Shown: in pieces, positions 51,988-60,883 of the stretch
Layout: each line of letters starts with the position of its first letter
Numbering within the stretch: position 1 is the stretch's first letter
Origin: Janthinobacterium sp. 67
Lineage (GTDB): Bacteria > Pseudomonadota > Gammaproteobacteria > Burkholderiales > Burkholderiaceae_D
NCBI RefSeq assembly: GCF_002797895.1
Contig: NZ_PGES01000001.1
Coordinates: forward strand, 5,952,001 to 6,016,000
Length of the DNA: 64,000 nt
Direction of reading: 5' to 3'
Notes under the pieces: model-generated
Databases searched by the model: none
Seen by the model: only the letters and a program-made list of their open reading frames with translations
Told to the model about the DNA's origin: nothing
Program-made: the position numbers and the translations under genes

Positions 51988-53001
51988 ATGAAGATGATCG
52001 GTTTCAAGAAAGGCAGCAGTGTGGGCGAACAAGGCGGCCTGTTCGACATGGAAGGCCCGATGCCCGTGCCCGGCCCGCGCGAGGTGCTGGTGCAGGTGCG
52101 CGCCGTCGGTATCAATCCGCTCGACACCAAGGTGCGCGCGGGGCTGGTGACGGTACCCGATGCCGTCACGACTCTGGGCTGGGATGCGGCCGGCGTCGTG
52201 CATGCGGTGGGCAGCGAAGTGACCCTGTTTAAACCGGGGCAAGCCGTGTATTACGCGGGTTCGTTCCACCGCGCGGGTGCAAATGCCGCATATCAGCTGG
52301 TCGATGAGCGTATCGCGGGGCGCATGCCGGTGACGCTGGATTTTGCGCAGGCCGCCAGCGTGCCGCTGGCGGCGCTGACGGCGTGGCAATTGCTGTTCGA
52401 GCGTTTTGCCGTCGCGCCCGGCGACAGGCGGGAACGGGGCAGCCTGCTGGTGCTGGGCGGCGCGGGCGGCGTCGGTTCCATGCTGATCCAGCTGGCGCGC
52501 CAGTTGACGGGTTTTACGGTGATCGCCACGGCCTCGCGTGGCGACAGCGGCGACTGGTGCCGCGCCATGGGCGCCCATCACGTGATCGACCATGCACAAC
52601 CCCTGCCGGCGCAGGTGGCGGCATTGAACGTGGCGCCCGTGCGCCATATCGCCGCGCTGTCGCACACGGCGCAACACGTCGCGCAACTGGTGGAGCTTAT
52701 CGCGCCGCATGGCAAGCTGGCCGTCATCGACGACCACGAGCAGTTTGATGCGGCGCCGCTGAAGGGCAAGAGCATCTCCTTGCACTGGGAAATGGTGTTT
52801 ACGCGGCCTTTGTTTGCCACCGAAGACATGATCGAGCAGCACCGGATACTGAACCGCGTGGCGCGCTTGCTGGAAGATGGCGTGCTGCGCCATACCGTGC
52901 GGCAGGAATTGTCGCCCATGGACGCGGCCACCTTGCGGCGCGCCCATGCGCTGCTGGAGCGGGGCGGGCAACCGGGCAAGATCGTCGTCAGCGCCGTGTA
53001 G
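51988..53001 (+). CDS. Zinc-type alcohol dehydrogenase/quinone oxidoreductase (pair 1)
   Basis: A 337-residue MDR-superfamily enzyme. The N-terminal VRAVGINPLDTKVRAG and the NADP Rossmann motif LGGAGGVGSMLIQLARQL are visible. It lacks the catalytic zinc ligands of true alcohol dehydrogenases, as usual for the TIGR02817 group; quinone or enone reduction is likely. GGGAG precedes the start at 51,988. A 31-codon longer frame overlaps the LysR control region. Confidence 0.85.
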   Translation: MKMIGFKKGSSVGEQGGLFDMEGPMPVPGPREVLVQVRAVGINPLDTKVRAGLVTVPDAVTTLGWDAAGVVHAVGSEVTLFKPGQAVYYAGSFHRAGANAAYQLVDERIAGRMPVTLDFAQAASVPLAALTAWQLLFERFAVAPGDRRERGSLLVLGGAGGVGSMLIQLARQLTGFTVIATASRGDSGDWCRAMGAHHVIDHAQPLPAQVAALNVAPVRHIAALSHTAQHVAQLVELIAPHGKLAVIDDHEQFDAAPLKGKSISLHWEMVFTRPLFATEDMIEQHRILNRVARLLEDGVLRHTVRQELSPMDAATLRRAHALLERGGQPGKIVVSAV

Positions 53002-53004
53002 CGC

Positions 53005-53904
53005 CTAGACGAACAGTTCGCGCCGCGCGCTCTGGCTGATGGCGACGGTGGCCGGGTGGCGCAAGCGCCGTTCCGTCGTGATCGCATACACCTGCTCGAC
53101 GAGGCTGTCGACCCGGCCCAGCGCCACCACGGCGTATTGTTCGCACACCTGGGGCGCGATGACGGTGGGGGCGAAGAACAGGCCGGCGCCGGACTGGCCG
53201 AAGGCCTTCATCATGGCGCTGTCGTCGAACTCGCCGACGATGCGCGGGTGCAAATTATTGTCGCCGAGCCACTGCAGCAAGCGCCCGTAGATGGCGAAGT
53301 CTTCGCCCGGCAGCAGCAGCGGCGCGCCGTCCAGGCATTGCGGGAAGCCGCCCGTCAGGGTGGCGGCCAGGGCTGGCGTGCCGAACAGGGTCATGCCGCT
53401 TTCGCCGAGCAAATGGTTAAAGCCGCGCACGCTCAGGTGGGCCGGCATGGGGCGGTCCGCCATGATCAGGTCGAGCCGGTGCACGGCCAGGTCCGCCAGC
53501 AGGCTGGCCAGTCGTCCTTCGCGGCAGATGATGCGCAGCGGCTCGGCCAGGCCCAGCGCCGGCTCCACGAGGCGGCAGGCGATCAGTTTCGACACGGAAT
53601 CGGCGCAGCCCACGCGGAAGGTGGTCGTCGTCGTGCGCGACTGGTCGCGCACGATTTCCAGCAATTCATCGCCCGTGCTGAAAATGCTTTCGGCATGGCT
53701 GAGGATGCGCCTGCCCGTGTCCGTCAATTCCAGCTGGCGCCCGCTGCGGCGGAACAGTTCCACGCCCAGGGTGTCGGCAAACTCGCTGAGCTGGCCGGAG
53801 ATCGATTGCGGCGTCAGGTGCAGCTGCTCGGCCGCGCGGGCGATGCTGCCCGTCTTGGCCACCATCCAGAAATAACGCAAGTGCTTGAAGTTGAGTGTCG
53901 ACAT
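53005..53904 (-). CDS. nhaR: NhaR-type transcriptional activator
   Basis: A 299-residue LysR-family protein closely matching NhaR: FKHLRYFWMVAKTGSIARAAE at the N-terminus, LTPQSISGQLSEF in the HTH, and the diagnostic GEFDDSAMMKAFG in the effector domain. NhaR in E. coli senses Na+ and activates the antiporter gene nhaA; no nhaA is in this window. The start at 53,904 is set by homology; the much longer frame to 54,933 runs antisense to terC and is rejected. It faces the TerC gene divergently. Confidence 0.85.
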   Translation of the reverse strand: MSTLNFKHLRYFWMVAKTGSIARAAEQLHLTPQSISGQLSEFADTLGVELFRRSGRQLELTDTGRRILSHAESIFSTGDELLEIVRDQSRTTTTTFRVGCADSVSKLIACRLVEPALGLAEPLRIICREGRLASLLADLAVHRLDLIMADRPMPAHLSVRGFNHLLGESGMTLFGTPALAATLTGGFPQCLDGAPLLLPGEDFAIYGRLLQWLGDNNLHPRIVGEFDDSAMMKAFGQSGAGLFFAPTVIAPQVCEQYAVVALGRVDSLVEQVYAITTERRLRHPATVAISQSARRELFV

Positions 53905-53926
53905 GGGTTTTCCCGGCAGATTAATG

Positions 53927-53974
53927 CATCGAGTTTTTCGATGTATTATTAAATTATATTCGATTTGTTCGATG
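53927..53974. promoter_or_regulatory. Repeated TTCGATG motifs between nhaR and terC
   Basis: CATCGA-N5-TCGATG (53,927-53,943) overlaps TTCGATG (53,937-53,943); TTCGATT (53,959-53,965) and TTCGATG (53,968-53,974) follow in an AT-rich stretch. Such reiterated half-sites in a divergent LysR-family intergenic region are plausible NhaR binding sites and would sit near the -35 regions of both genes. Confidence 0.45.
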
Positions 53975-54022
53975 TTTATATTCAGACTATGATGGCTGCT
54001 CAATTCATGCAAGGAGAGTGTC

Positions 54023-54067
54023 ATGGAGTTCAGGATACAAACGGATAGTTGCGGAGGCCGCCGATGA
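54023..54067 (+). CDS. 14-codon leader ORF coupled to the terC gene
   Basis: ATG at 54,023 follows AAGGAG (54,011-54,016) at a 6-nt spacing, a stronger SD than that of terC itself. It encodes MEFRIQTDSCGGRR and stops at TGA 54,065-54,067, overlapping the terC ATG (54,064-54,066) as ATGA. The layout suggests a translated leader that couples initiation of terC. It could also be a chance ORF; no homologue can be judged at this length. Confidence 0.45.
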   Translation: MEFRIQTDSCGGRR

Positions 54068-55026
54068 ATGGCCTGGAAAGTATTGCAACAGCACCCATGT
54101 GGGCCGGCTTCATCGCCTTTGTCCTCGTGATGCTGGCGCTGGACTTGTTCGTTTTCGGCGGCAACAAGGCGCACAAGGTCAGTGTGAAGGAAGCGGCGAC
54201 GTGGTCGCTCGTGTGGGTCAGCCTGGCCCTGCTGTTCAACGGCGGGCTGTGGTGGTATCTGAACGGCACGGCCGGTCCTGAGATCGCCAACCAGAAGGCG
54301 CTGGAATTTTTCTCCGGCTACCTGATCGAGAAAGCCCTGTCGGTCGATAACGTGTTCGTCTTCCTGCTGATCTTCAGCGCCTTCCAGGTGCCGATCCAGT
54401 ACCAGCGCCGGGTGTTGATCTATGGCGTGCTGGGCGCCATCGTCATGCGCGCCGTGATGATCATGGCCGGTGCGTGGGTGGTGAGCGAGTTCAGCTGGGT
54501 GCTGTACCTGTTCGGCGCCTTCCTGCTGGTGACCGGCATGCGCATGCTGGTGGCGGCCGATGCGGAACCGGACGTGGCGAACAACCCCGTGCTGCGCTTT
54601 GCCCGCCGCCACTTGCGGGTGGCGGACGGCGACCACGGCGAGCGTTTCTTCGTGGCCAAGGGTGGCTTGCGCTATGTCACGCCCTTGTTCCTCGTGCTGA
54701 TCCTGATCGAGGTGACGGACCTGGTATTCGCGGTCGATTCGATCCCGGCGATTTTCGCCATTACGACGGACCCGTTCATCGTCTTCACGTCGAACCTGTT
54801 CGCCATCATGGGATTGCGTGCCCTGTACTTCCTGCTGGTGGACGTGGCTGACCGCTTCCACATGCTCAAGTATGGCCTGGCGATGGTACTGGTGTTCATC
54901 GGCGCCAAGATGCTGATCATGCCGTGGTACCACGTGCCGGTGGAAGCATCGTTGCTGGTGGTGGCGGTCCTGATCGTATCGAGCTGCGTGGCCAGCGTGT
55001 TCATCACCCGCAGCGACAAGAAGTAA
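54064..55026 (+). CDS. TerC/Alx-family membrane protein
   Basis: A 320-residue polytopic membrane protein with the TerC acidic motifs: DLFVFGGNKAHKVSVKEA, LIEKALSVDNVFVFLLIF, and EVTDLVFAVDSIPAIFAITTDPFIVFTSNLFAIMGLRALYF. This family includes Alx/TerC, linked to manganese export and tellurite resistance. The start at 54,064 fits GGAGG upstream and the leader ORF overlap. A TerB-like gene follows after the terminator. Confidence 0.9.
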   Translation: MNGLESIATAPMWAGFIAFVLVMLALDLFVFGGNKAHKVSVKEAATWSLVWVSLALLFNGGLWWYLNGTAGPEIANQKALEFFSGYLIEKALSVDNVFVFLLIFSAFQVPIQYQRRVLIYGVLGAIVMRAVMIMAGAWVVSEFSWVLYLFGAFLLVTGMRMLVAADAEPDVANNPVLRFARRHLRVADGDHGERFFVAKGGLRYVTPLFLVLILIEVTDLVFAVDSIPAIFAITTDPFIVFTSNLFAIMGLRALYFLLVDVADRFHMLKYGLAMVLVFIGAKMLIMPWYHVPVEASLLVVAVLIVSSCVASVFITRSDKK

Positions 55027-55036
55027 ATGCCGTACC

Positions 55037-55067
55037 GCGCGCCCTGCAATGGCGGGGCGCGCTTTTT
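55037..55067 (+). terminator. Rho-independent terminator after terC
   Basis: GCGCGCCC (55,037-55,044) pairs with GGGCGCGC (55,055-55,062) around a 10-nt loop, followed by TTTTT (55,063-55,067). It lies 10 bp after the TerC stop and separates it from the TerB-like gene. Confidence 0.85.
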
Positions 55068-55090
55068 AAACTGAGAATGGAAAGTGAACT

Positions 55091-55492
55091 ATGCGTACCT
55101 ATGCAATGAACAGTCCCCAGGCAGCGGGACGTATCCTGGCCCTGATGATGGTGGTCGATGGCAACCTGGCCAGTGCCGAGCTGCAAGCCATGCACCGCAG
55201 CAAGATCCTCGAGCATATCGACCTGGAGCCGGCCGCCTTCCAGCAACTGCTGCAAGACCTGTGCGACGACATGCTGACGTCGACCGTGCATGGCGCCGTG
55301 CAACTGGCCAATGGCGTGATCGACAGCCTGCTTGATGAAATCACCGAGCCGGACCTGCGCCGCAAGCTGCTGCAAGCCATGTGGAAGATCGCCGATGCGG
55401 ACGACTGGCTGGCCGATGGCGAAGCCGTCTTGCTGGCCCGCGCCAGCGCGGCGTGGTCGGCGGAAACGAACTTTCGCCGGCATGCGGCGTAA
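55091..55492 (+). CDS. TerB-like tellurite-resistance-type protein
   Basis: A 133-residue, all-helical soluble protein resembling TerB: MVVDGNLASAELQAMHRSKI has the acidic start of a TerB helix, and KLLQAMWKIADADDWLADGEAVLLAR the paired acidic-helix motif. TerB domains bind metal ions and associate with TerC. Neighbouring the TerC gene supports this, though a terminator lies between. The stop meets the YnfA gene with no gap. Confidence 0.7.
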   Translation: MRTYAMNSPQAAGRILALMMVVDGNLASAELQAMHRSKILEHIDLEPAAFQQLLQDLCDDMLTSTVHGAVQLANGVIDSLLDEITEPDLRRKLLQAMWKIADADDWLADGEAVLLARASAAWSAETNFRRHAA

Positions 55493-55846
55493 TTACTGCG
55501 CCTTGTGCCCCATGGCAATGACGGCGGCGCCGGCCAGGGCCAGGCCCACGCCGGCGACGTCGCTCCAGGCGGGCGTGACGCCGTCCACCAGCCACAGCCA
55601 GCCCAGCGCCGTGGCGATATAGATGGCGCCATACGTGGCATACACGCGGCCGCTGGCGGCCGGGTGCAAGGTCAGCAGCCAGACGAAGACCAGCAGGCTG
55701 AGGGCGGCCGGCAACAGCAGCCAGGCGCTGCCCTTGTTGCTCAGCCATAGCATGGGCAGGTAGCAGCCCAGCAGCTCGGCCACGGCCGTGACGGTAAACA
55801 GCCCGAAAGTGCGGGCAAGACTGGTCCATTCGATGGCGTCGTTCAT
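55493..55846 (-). CDS. YnfA-family (UPF0060) inner-membrane protein
   Basis: A 117-residue protein with four predicted TM helices. [19 protein letters not shown] (with the SMR-like Glu), a [20 protein letters not shown] helix and the C-terminal [12 protein letters not shown] are typical of YnfA/UPF0060, a relative of SMR exporters. It lies 43 bp after cdaR on the same strand. Confidence 0.88.
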   Translation of the reverse strand: MNDAIEWTSLARTFGLFTVTAVAELLGCYLPMLWLSNKGSAWLLLPAALSLLVFVWLLTLHPAASGRVYATYGAIYIATALGWLWLVDGVTPAWSDVAGVGLALAGAAVIAMGHKAQ

Positions 55847-55889
55847 GCTATTCCTGTTGTGCGGTCAGCCGTCATTGTAGACGGGGGCG

Positions 55890-57053
55890 TCAATTGAGCT
55901 GCAGGGCGACATACAGCAGCAGGCGGTCATCCGTGTCGTCCAGGTCCAGCCCCGTCAGTTCGGCGATCTTTTGCAGCCGGTAATCGAGCGTGTTGCGGTG
56001 GATGTGCAGGGCCCTGGCCGTGGCCATCGGGTGGCTGTGGTGGCGGAACCAGGCGGCCAGGGTGCGCATCAGGGTGCCCGACTTGCGGTCGTGCGCCAGC
56101 AGGCGCGCCAGGGTCTGGCGCAATTGCTCGGCCTGCCAACCGGCTTGCAGGCCGGACAACAGCACGGGCAGGCTCAGTTCCAGATAGGAAAAAGTGGATT
56201 GTCCGCCATCGCGGGCGCGTCCCACGCGCGCCGTCTGCTTTGCCGATTCATACGAAGCCGTCGCGCCATCGAGGCCCGGCAAGGCCACGCCCATGGACAG
56301 GGTGGCGCTCGGCGTGAGCGCCTGCTGCGCCACCTGGTGCAGTTCGAGCAGGCGCTGCCTGGCTTGCGCCGCGCGCGCCTGCTGCGGGCCGCTGGCGGGA
56401 AAGGCGTCGAGCAGCACCAGTTCTCCCGGCGAGACGACGGCCATCAGCAGCGAGGGCCAGCGGGCGGACAGGTCGGACTGCACTTGCTGCAGCTGTGTCA
56501 GCACCTGGTCCAGCCGCTCGCCCGGGCCTTCGCCCGCATCGGGTATTTCCAGCACGAACATGGCGCGCGGCACGCGCAAATCGACGGCCAGGCGCGCCGC
56601 CCATGCCTGCATGCTGGCGTCCGAAATGCCCGTGCGGTAGACGAGCTGGAACACGAATTCCTCGCGGTAGCGCTTTTCGTGCTGCAATTCGCTGACCAGT
56701 CGCGCCTGCTCCAGCATCATTTCCGCCATGGTACGCACCAGTTCGCCGAACTGGCGCACGGCGTCCGGCTCGCCCGTCAGGCCCAGCACGCCACAAATCT
56801 CGCCGCGCACCGTCAGGGGCAGGTTGATGCCGGCCCGCGTGCCGGGCAGCCGGGCCAGGTCGGCCGCGCCGATTTCCACGCTGGCGCGCCGGGCCAGCGC
56901 CAGTTGCGCGCCCGGATGCAGGTCGCCCACGCGCTGCGGATCGCCGCTGGCCAGGATCATGCCACGCGCATCGATGACGTTCACGCTGAAGGGAATGATG
57001 TGCATGGTGCGCCGGACGATGTCCTGCGCCAGGGGAAGGTCAATATTCGGCAT
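55890..57053 (-). CDS. cdaR: CdaR-like sugar-diacid/glycerate regulator
   Basis: A 387-residue protein of the CdaR family: an N-terminal sensory domain (LAQDIVRRTMHIIPFSVNVIDARG) and the C-terminal PucR-type HTH (ARALHIHRNTLDYRLQKIAELTGLDL). E. coli CdaR activates glucarate, galactarate and glycerate genes. The start at 57,053 matches the family's N-terminus; an in-frame ATG at 57,080 is an alternative. The frame to 58,631 runs antisense to the MFS gene and is rejected. It faces the MFS/glycerate-kinase genes across 141 bp. Confidence 0.85.
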   Translation of the reverse strand: MPNIDLPLAQDIVRRTMHIIPFSVNVIDARGMILASGDPQRVGDLHPGAQLALARRASVEIGAADLARLPGTRAGINLPLTVRGEICGVLGLTGEPDAVRQFGELVRTMAEMMLEQARLVSELQHEKRYREEFVFQLVYRTGISDASMQAWAARLAVDLRVPRAMFVLEIPDAGEGPGERLDQVLTQLQQVQSDLSARWPSLLMAVVSPGELVLLDAFPASGPQQARAAQARQRLLELHQVAQQALTPSATLSMGVALPGLDGATASYESAKQTARVGRARDGGQSTFSYLELSLPVLLSGLQAGWQAEQLRQTLARLLAHDRKSGTLMRTLAAWFRHHSHPMATARALHIHRNTLDYRLQKIAELTGLDLDDTDDRLLLYVALQLN

Positions 57054-57194
57054 GGGGTGGTCCGTCTTGTGCATCTGCATGGAATCATTGTATAAAACAC
57101 TATATTTCTTCATGCATCCGCACGATGACTGTTTCTGTGGGCGATTGTACGATGGGCTGGCCGTATCCCATAAAAAAATAGTCAGGAGACACCC

Positions 57195-58526
57195 ATGAGC
57201 ACCCATCCAGGCGCCAGCCTGCCCGCCGGCGCATCCGCGCAAGACCGCGTGCGCGAAGGCGCCTACCGCAAGGTCACCTTGCATCTGATCCCCTTCATCT
57301 TCATCTGCTACCTGTTCAATTACCTGGACCGCGTGAATGTCGGCTTTGCCAAGCTGCAAATGCTCGATGCGCTGCAATGGAGCGAGAGCGTGTACGGCCT
57401 GGGCGCCGGCATTTTCTTCATCGGCTACGTGGCCAGTGGCGTGCCCAGCAATCTGCTGCTGCACCGCCTGGGCGCGCGCAAGGTCATCGGCACCCTGATG
57501 ATCGCCTGGGGCATCGCCTCGGCCTGCCTGATGTTCGTCACCACGCCGGCCGCGTTCTATTCGCTGCGCTTCATCACGGGCGTGTTCGAGGCGGGCTTCT
57601 TCCCCGGCATCGTGCTGTACTTTACGAACTGGTATCCCGCGTCGCGCCGGGGCCGCATCATGGGCCTGTTCATGTCGGCCATTCCCATTTCCGGCTTGCT
57701 GGGCAGCCCCTTGTCGGGCTGGATGATGCAATCGTTCGCCGGCCACGGCGGCCTGGCCGGCTGGCAATGGATGTTCTTGATGCAAGGCATTCCTACCGTG
57801 CTGCTGGGCTTGCTTGTGTACGTGCTGCTGAACGACGGCATCGCCCAGGCGAAATGGCTCAATGCGGAAGAAAAACAGCTGCTGCGCGCCGACCTCGACG
57901 AGGATGAACGCCAGCGCCGCAACGGCGCGAATACGGCCGACACCTTTGCCAGCGTGCTGCGCAACAAGCACGTGTGGATGCTGGGCCTTGTGTATTTCTG
58001 CATCCAGATGGGCGTGTACGCGATCAACTTCTGGTTGCCCACCATCGTCAAGTCGCTCGGTTTCGCCAGCCCCGTGGCCGTGGGCTGGGTCAGCGCCATT
58101 CCCTACCTGTGCGCCAGCATCTTCATGATCTGGGTGGGCCGTTCGGCCGACAGGCACAAGGAACGCCGCTGGCATTTGAGCGGCCCCCTGCTGATGGCGC
58201 TGTGCGGCTTGCTGCTGGCGACACAGGCGCACGGCAACGTGGTCGTCGCCCTTGTCGGCCTGTCGCTGGCGACCATGGGCGCGCTGTCCGGCCTGCCCAT
58301 GTTCTGGCCCTTGCCGACGGCGTTTCTCGGCAGCGCGGCGGCGGCCGGCGGCCTGGCGCTGATCAATTCGCTGGGCCAGGTGGCCGGTTTCGTCAGTCCT
58401 TTCCTCGTCGGCTGGATCAAGGATGCGACGGGCGGCACCGACGTGGCACTGTATATTCTTTCCGCAGTCCTGCTGCTGGGCGCCATACTGGTGCTGCGCG
58501 TTCCCGCGCGTATTGTCAACCGTTGA
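57195..58526 (+). CDS. MFS transporter, anion:cation symporter family
   Basis: A 443-residue, 12-TM MFS protein. The ACS-family motifs are IFICYLFNYLDRVNVGFAKLQM, GARKVIGTLMIAWG and the PISGLLGSPLSGW segment. These carriers move organic acids such as glucarate, tartrate or glycerate. CAGGAG precedes the ATG. It is followed by the glycerate kinase gene after 32 bp and is divergent from cdaR, so glycerate or a related hydroxy-acid is the likely substrate. Confidence 0.85.
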   Translation: MSTHPGASLPAGASAQDRVREGAYRKVTLHLIPFIFICYLFNYLDRVNVGFAKLQMLDALQWSESVYGLGAGIFFIGYVASGVPSNLLLHRLGARKVIGTLMIAWGIASACLMFVTTPAAFYSLRFITGVFEAGFFPGIVLYFTNWYPASRRGRIMGLFMSAIPISGLLGSPLSGWMMQSFAGHGGLAGWQWMFLMQGIPTVLLGLLVYVLLNDGIAQAKWLNAEEKQLLRADLDEDERQRRNGANTADTFASVLRNKHVWMLGLVYFCIQMGVYAINFWLPTIVKSLGFASPVAVGWVSAIPYLCASIFMIWVGRSADRHKERRWHLSGPLLMALCGLLLATQAHGNVVVALVGLSLATMGALSGLPMFWPLPTAFLGSAAAAGGLALINSLGQVAGFVSPFLVGWIKDATGGTDVALYILSAVLLLGAILVLRVPARIVNR

Positions 58527-58558
58527 GTGAACCGCTGATTGAACCGGAGGAATAGACC

Positions 58559-59827
58559 ATGACGACGACCCCACCGCCGCGCGCCTTGCTGCAAGCGATG
58601 TTCCAGGCCGCCATCGCCGCGGCCCAGCCATCGCACTGCATCCCGCCCCATTTGCCGCCCGCGCCCAAGGGCCGGCTGATCGTCATCGGCGCGGGCAAGG
58701 CGTCGGCCGCCATGGCGCAAGCCGTGGAGCGGCACTGGCCGGGGCCGCTGTCGGGCCTCGTCGTCACGCGCTACGGCTATGCCGTGCCGTGCGAACGCAT
58801 CGAGATCGTCGAAGCGTCGCACCCCGTGCCCGACCAGGCAGGCATGGACGCGGCGCGCCGCATGCTCGAACTGGTCGGCAATTTGCAAGCTGACGATACG
58901 GTGCTGTGCCTGATTTCGGGCGGCGGCTCGTCACTGTTGGCCTTGCCCCTGGACGACATTACTTTGGCCGACAAGCAGGCATTGAACCGCGCGCTGCTGG
59001 CGTCGGGCGCCACCATCGGCGAAATGAATTGCGTGCGCCGGCATTTGTCCGCCATCAAGGGTGGCAGGCTGGCGGCCGCCTGCCATCCGGCGCAAGTCAT
59101 CACGTTGGCCATTTCCGACGTGCCCGGCGACAAGCTCGGCGACATCGCGTCCGGCCCCACGGTGGGCGACGCGACGACGTGCGACGATGCGCTGGCCATC
59201 GTGCGCCGCTATGGCATGGACTTGCCGGACAGCATAAGAAAGACCTTGGAAAGCGGGCGCGGCGAATCCGTGAAGCCCGATGACCCACGGCTGGCGCGCA
59301 CGCGCACGACCCTGATCGCCACGCCGCAGATGGCCCTGGAAGCGGCCGCAGGGGTGGCGCGAGCGGCCGGCGTCACGCCGTATATCCTGGGCGACAGCCT
59401 GGAAGGCGAGGCGCGCGACGTGGGCAAGGTGATGGCCGGCATCGCGCTGCAAACGGCCGCGCGGGGCCAGCCATTCCCCGCCCCGTGCGTGCTGCTGTCG
59501 GGCGGCGAAACGACGGTCACCGTGCGCGGCGACGGGCGCGGCGGGCGCAACGTGGAATTCCTGCTGGCGCTGGGCATCGCGCTGGACGGCCACGAAGGCA
59601 TCCACGCGCTGGCCGGCGACACGGATGGCGTCGACGGCCAGGAAGATATCGCCGGCGCGGTTCTGGCGCCCGACACCCTGCAACGGGCCTGGGCGCAAGG
59701 CATCAAGCCACGCGACAGCCTGGACAACAACGATGGCCACGGCTTCTTCCAGGCGCTGGGAGATAGCGTGATCACTGGCCCAACCTTGACGAACGTCAAT
59801 GATTTCCGGGCCATTTTGATTGCCTGA
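58559..59827 (+). CDS. Glycerate 2-kinase (GckA/TtuD family, DUF4147)
   Basis: A 422-residue enzyme: the N-terminal VIGAGKASAAMAQAVE motif, SGGGSSLLALP in the substrate/ATP domain, and GGETTVTVRGDGRGGRNVEF plus AGDTDGVDG in the C-terminal part identify the type-II glycerate kinase family. It phosphorylates D-glycerate to 2-phosphoglycerate. GGAGGAA precedes the ATG. With cdaR and the MFS gene it forms a hydroxy-acid uptake and use module. Confidence 0.9.
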   Translation: MTTTPPPRALLQAMFQAAIAAAQPSHCIPPHLPPAPKGRLIVIGAGKASAAMAQAVERHWPGPLSGLVVTRYGYAVPCERIEIVEASHPVPDQAGMDAARRMLELVGNLQADDTVLCLISGGGSSLLALPLDDITLADKQALNRALLASGATIGEMNCVRRHLSAIKGGRLAAACHPAQVITLAISDVPGDKLGDIASGPTVGDATTCDDALAIVRRYGMDLPDSIRKTLESGRGESVKPDDPRLARTRTTLIATPQMALEAAAGVARAAGVTPYILGDSLEGEARDVGKVMAGIALQTAARGQPFPAPCVLLSGGETTVTVRGDGRGGRNVEFLLALGIALDGHEGIHALAGDTDGVDGQEDIAGAVLAPDTLQRAWAQGIKPRDSLDNNDGHGFFQALGDSVITGPTLTNVNDFRAILIA

Positions 59828-60844
59828 TTAATTAAAACTTTCCAGCACGATTTTCCCTTTCGCGGTATTGCTTTCCAGCAGGGCATGCGCGCGTTTCAGG
59901 TTTGCCGCATTGATCGTGCCGAAGCGCTCGGCCAGGGTGGTCTTGATGACGCCCGCATCGACCAGCTGCGCCAGTTCCTCGAGCAATTCGTGCTGCTTGA
60001 CCATGTCTGGCGTCTGGAACAGCGAACGGGTAAACATCAGTTCCCAGTGCAGCGACACGCTCTTGCCCTTGAACTTGCGCACATCGATGTGCTCGGGGTC
60101 GTCGATCAGGGCAAACTTGCCCTGCGGCGCGATCAGTTCCACGATTTGCTCGAAATGCCTGTCCGTCTGGTTCAGGCTGATTACATAATCGACGGGTGGC
60201 AAGCCCAGGCGCGTGATTTCCTGCGCCAGCGGCAGGCTGTGGTCGATCACGTGGTGGGCGCCCAGTTCCCTGACCCAGTCCGCCGTTTCCGCGCGCGACG
60301 CCGTGCCGATGATGGTCACTCCCGTCAATTGCCGCGCCAGTTGCACGAGCACGGAACCGACGCCACCGGCCGCGCCGATCACCAGCAGGGACTTGCCGGT
60401 ATGACTCTTGTCACGGCTGATCTGCAGGCGGTCGAACAGCAATTCCCAGGCCGTAATGGCCGTCAAAGGCAGGGCGGCGGCCGGGGCGAAGTCGAGGTTG
60501 GCCGGCATGTGGCCCACGATGCGCTCGTCGACCAGCTGGAATTCGCTGTTGCTGCCGGGGCGGTTGATGGCGCCCGCGTACCAGACTTTATCTCCCACCT
60601 GGAACAGGCTCACGTCGGGGCCGACGGCGGTGACGACGCCGGTTGCATCCCAGCCCAGCACTTCCGGCTGGCCGTCTTTCGGCGCGCGGTTCTTGCGCAC
60701 CTTGGTGTCGACGGGGTTGACGGAAATGGCCTTGACGGCGACGAGCAGGTCGCGCCCCGTGGCGGCGGGCACTGGCAGCTCGATGTCGAGCAGGGCGTCG
60801 GCATCGGTGATGGGCAGGCTGTGACGGTAGGCGATGGCTTTCAT
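59828..60844 (-). CDS. Zinc-type alcohol dehydrogenase/quinone oxidoreductase (pair 2)
   Basis: A 338-residue MDR enzyme, paralogous to the 51,988 gene: ISVNPVDTKVRKN, GWDATGVVTAVG and LVIGAAGGVGSVLVQLARQLTG all align with it. The start at 60,844 matches the family (MKAIAYRHSLPI); the frame to 61,204 overlaps the divergent LysR and is rejected. It probably reduces quinones or enones with NADPH. It is divergent from the LysR gene at 61,017. Confidence 0.87.
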   Translation of the reverse strand: MKAIAYRHSLPITDADALLDIELPVPAATGRDLLVAVKAISVNPVDTKVRKNRAPKDGQPEVLGWDATGVVTAVGPDVSLFQVGDKVWYAGAINRPGSNSEFQLVDERIVGHMPANLDFAPAAALPLTAITAWELLFDRLQISRDKSHTGKSLLVIGAAGGVGSVLVQLARQLTGVTIIGTASRAETADWVRELGAHHVIDHSLPLAQEITRLGLPPVDYVISLNQTDRHFEQIVELIAPQGKFALIDDPEHIDVRKFKGKSVSLHWELMFTRSLFQTPDMVKQHELLEELAQLVDAGVIKTTLAERFGTINAANLKRAHALLESNTAKGKIVLESFN

Positions 60845-60883
60845 GGGTGTTCTTTCGGTAAACAGTGATGGAGTAGGCGTAGG

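Noticed and set aside
53905..54933. N-terminal extension of the nhaR frame giving 642 residues
   Set aside because: The added part is antisense to terC and the NhaR N-terminus is unambiguous at 53,904.
57054..58631. N-terminal extension of the cdaR frame giving 913 residues
   Set aside because: The added part is antisense to the MFS gene; the family start is at 57,053.
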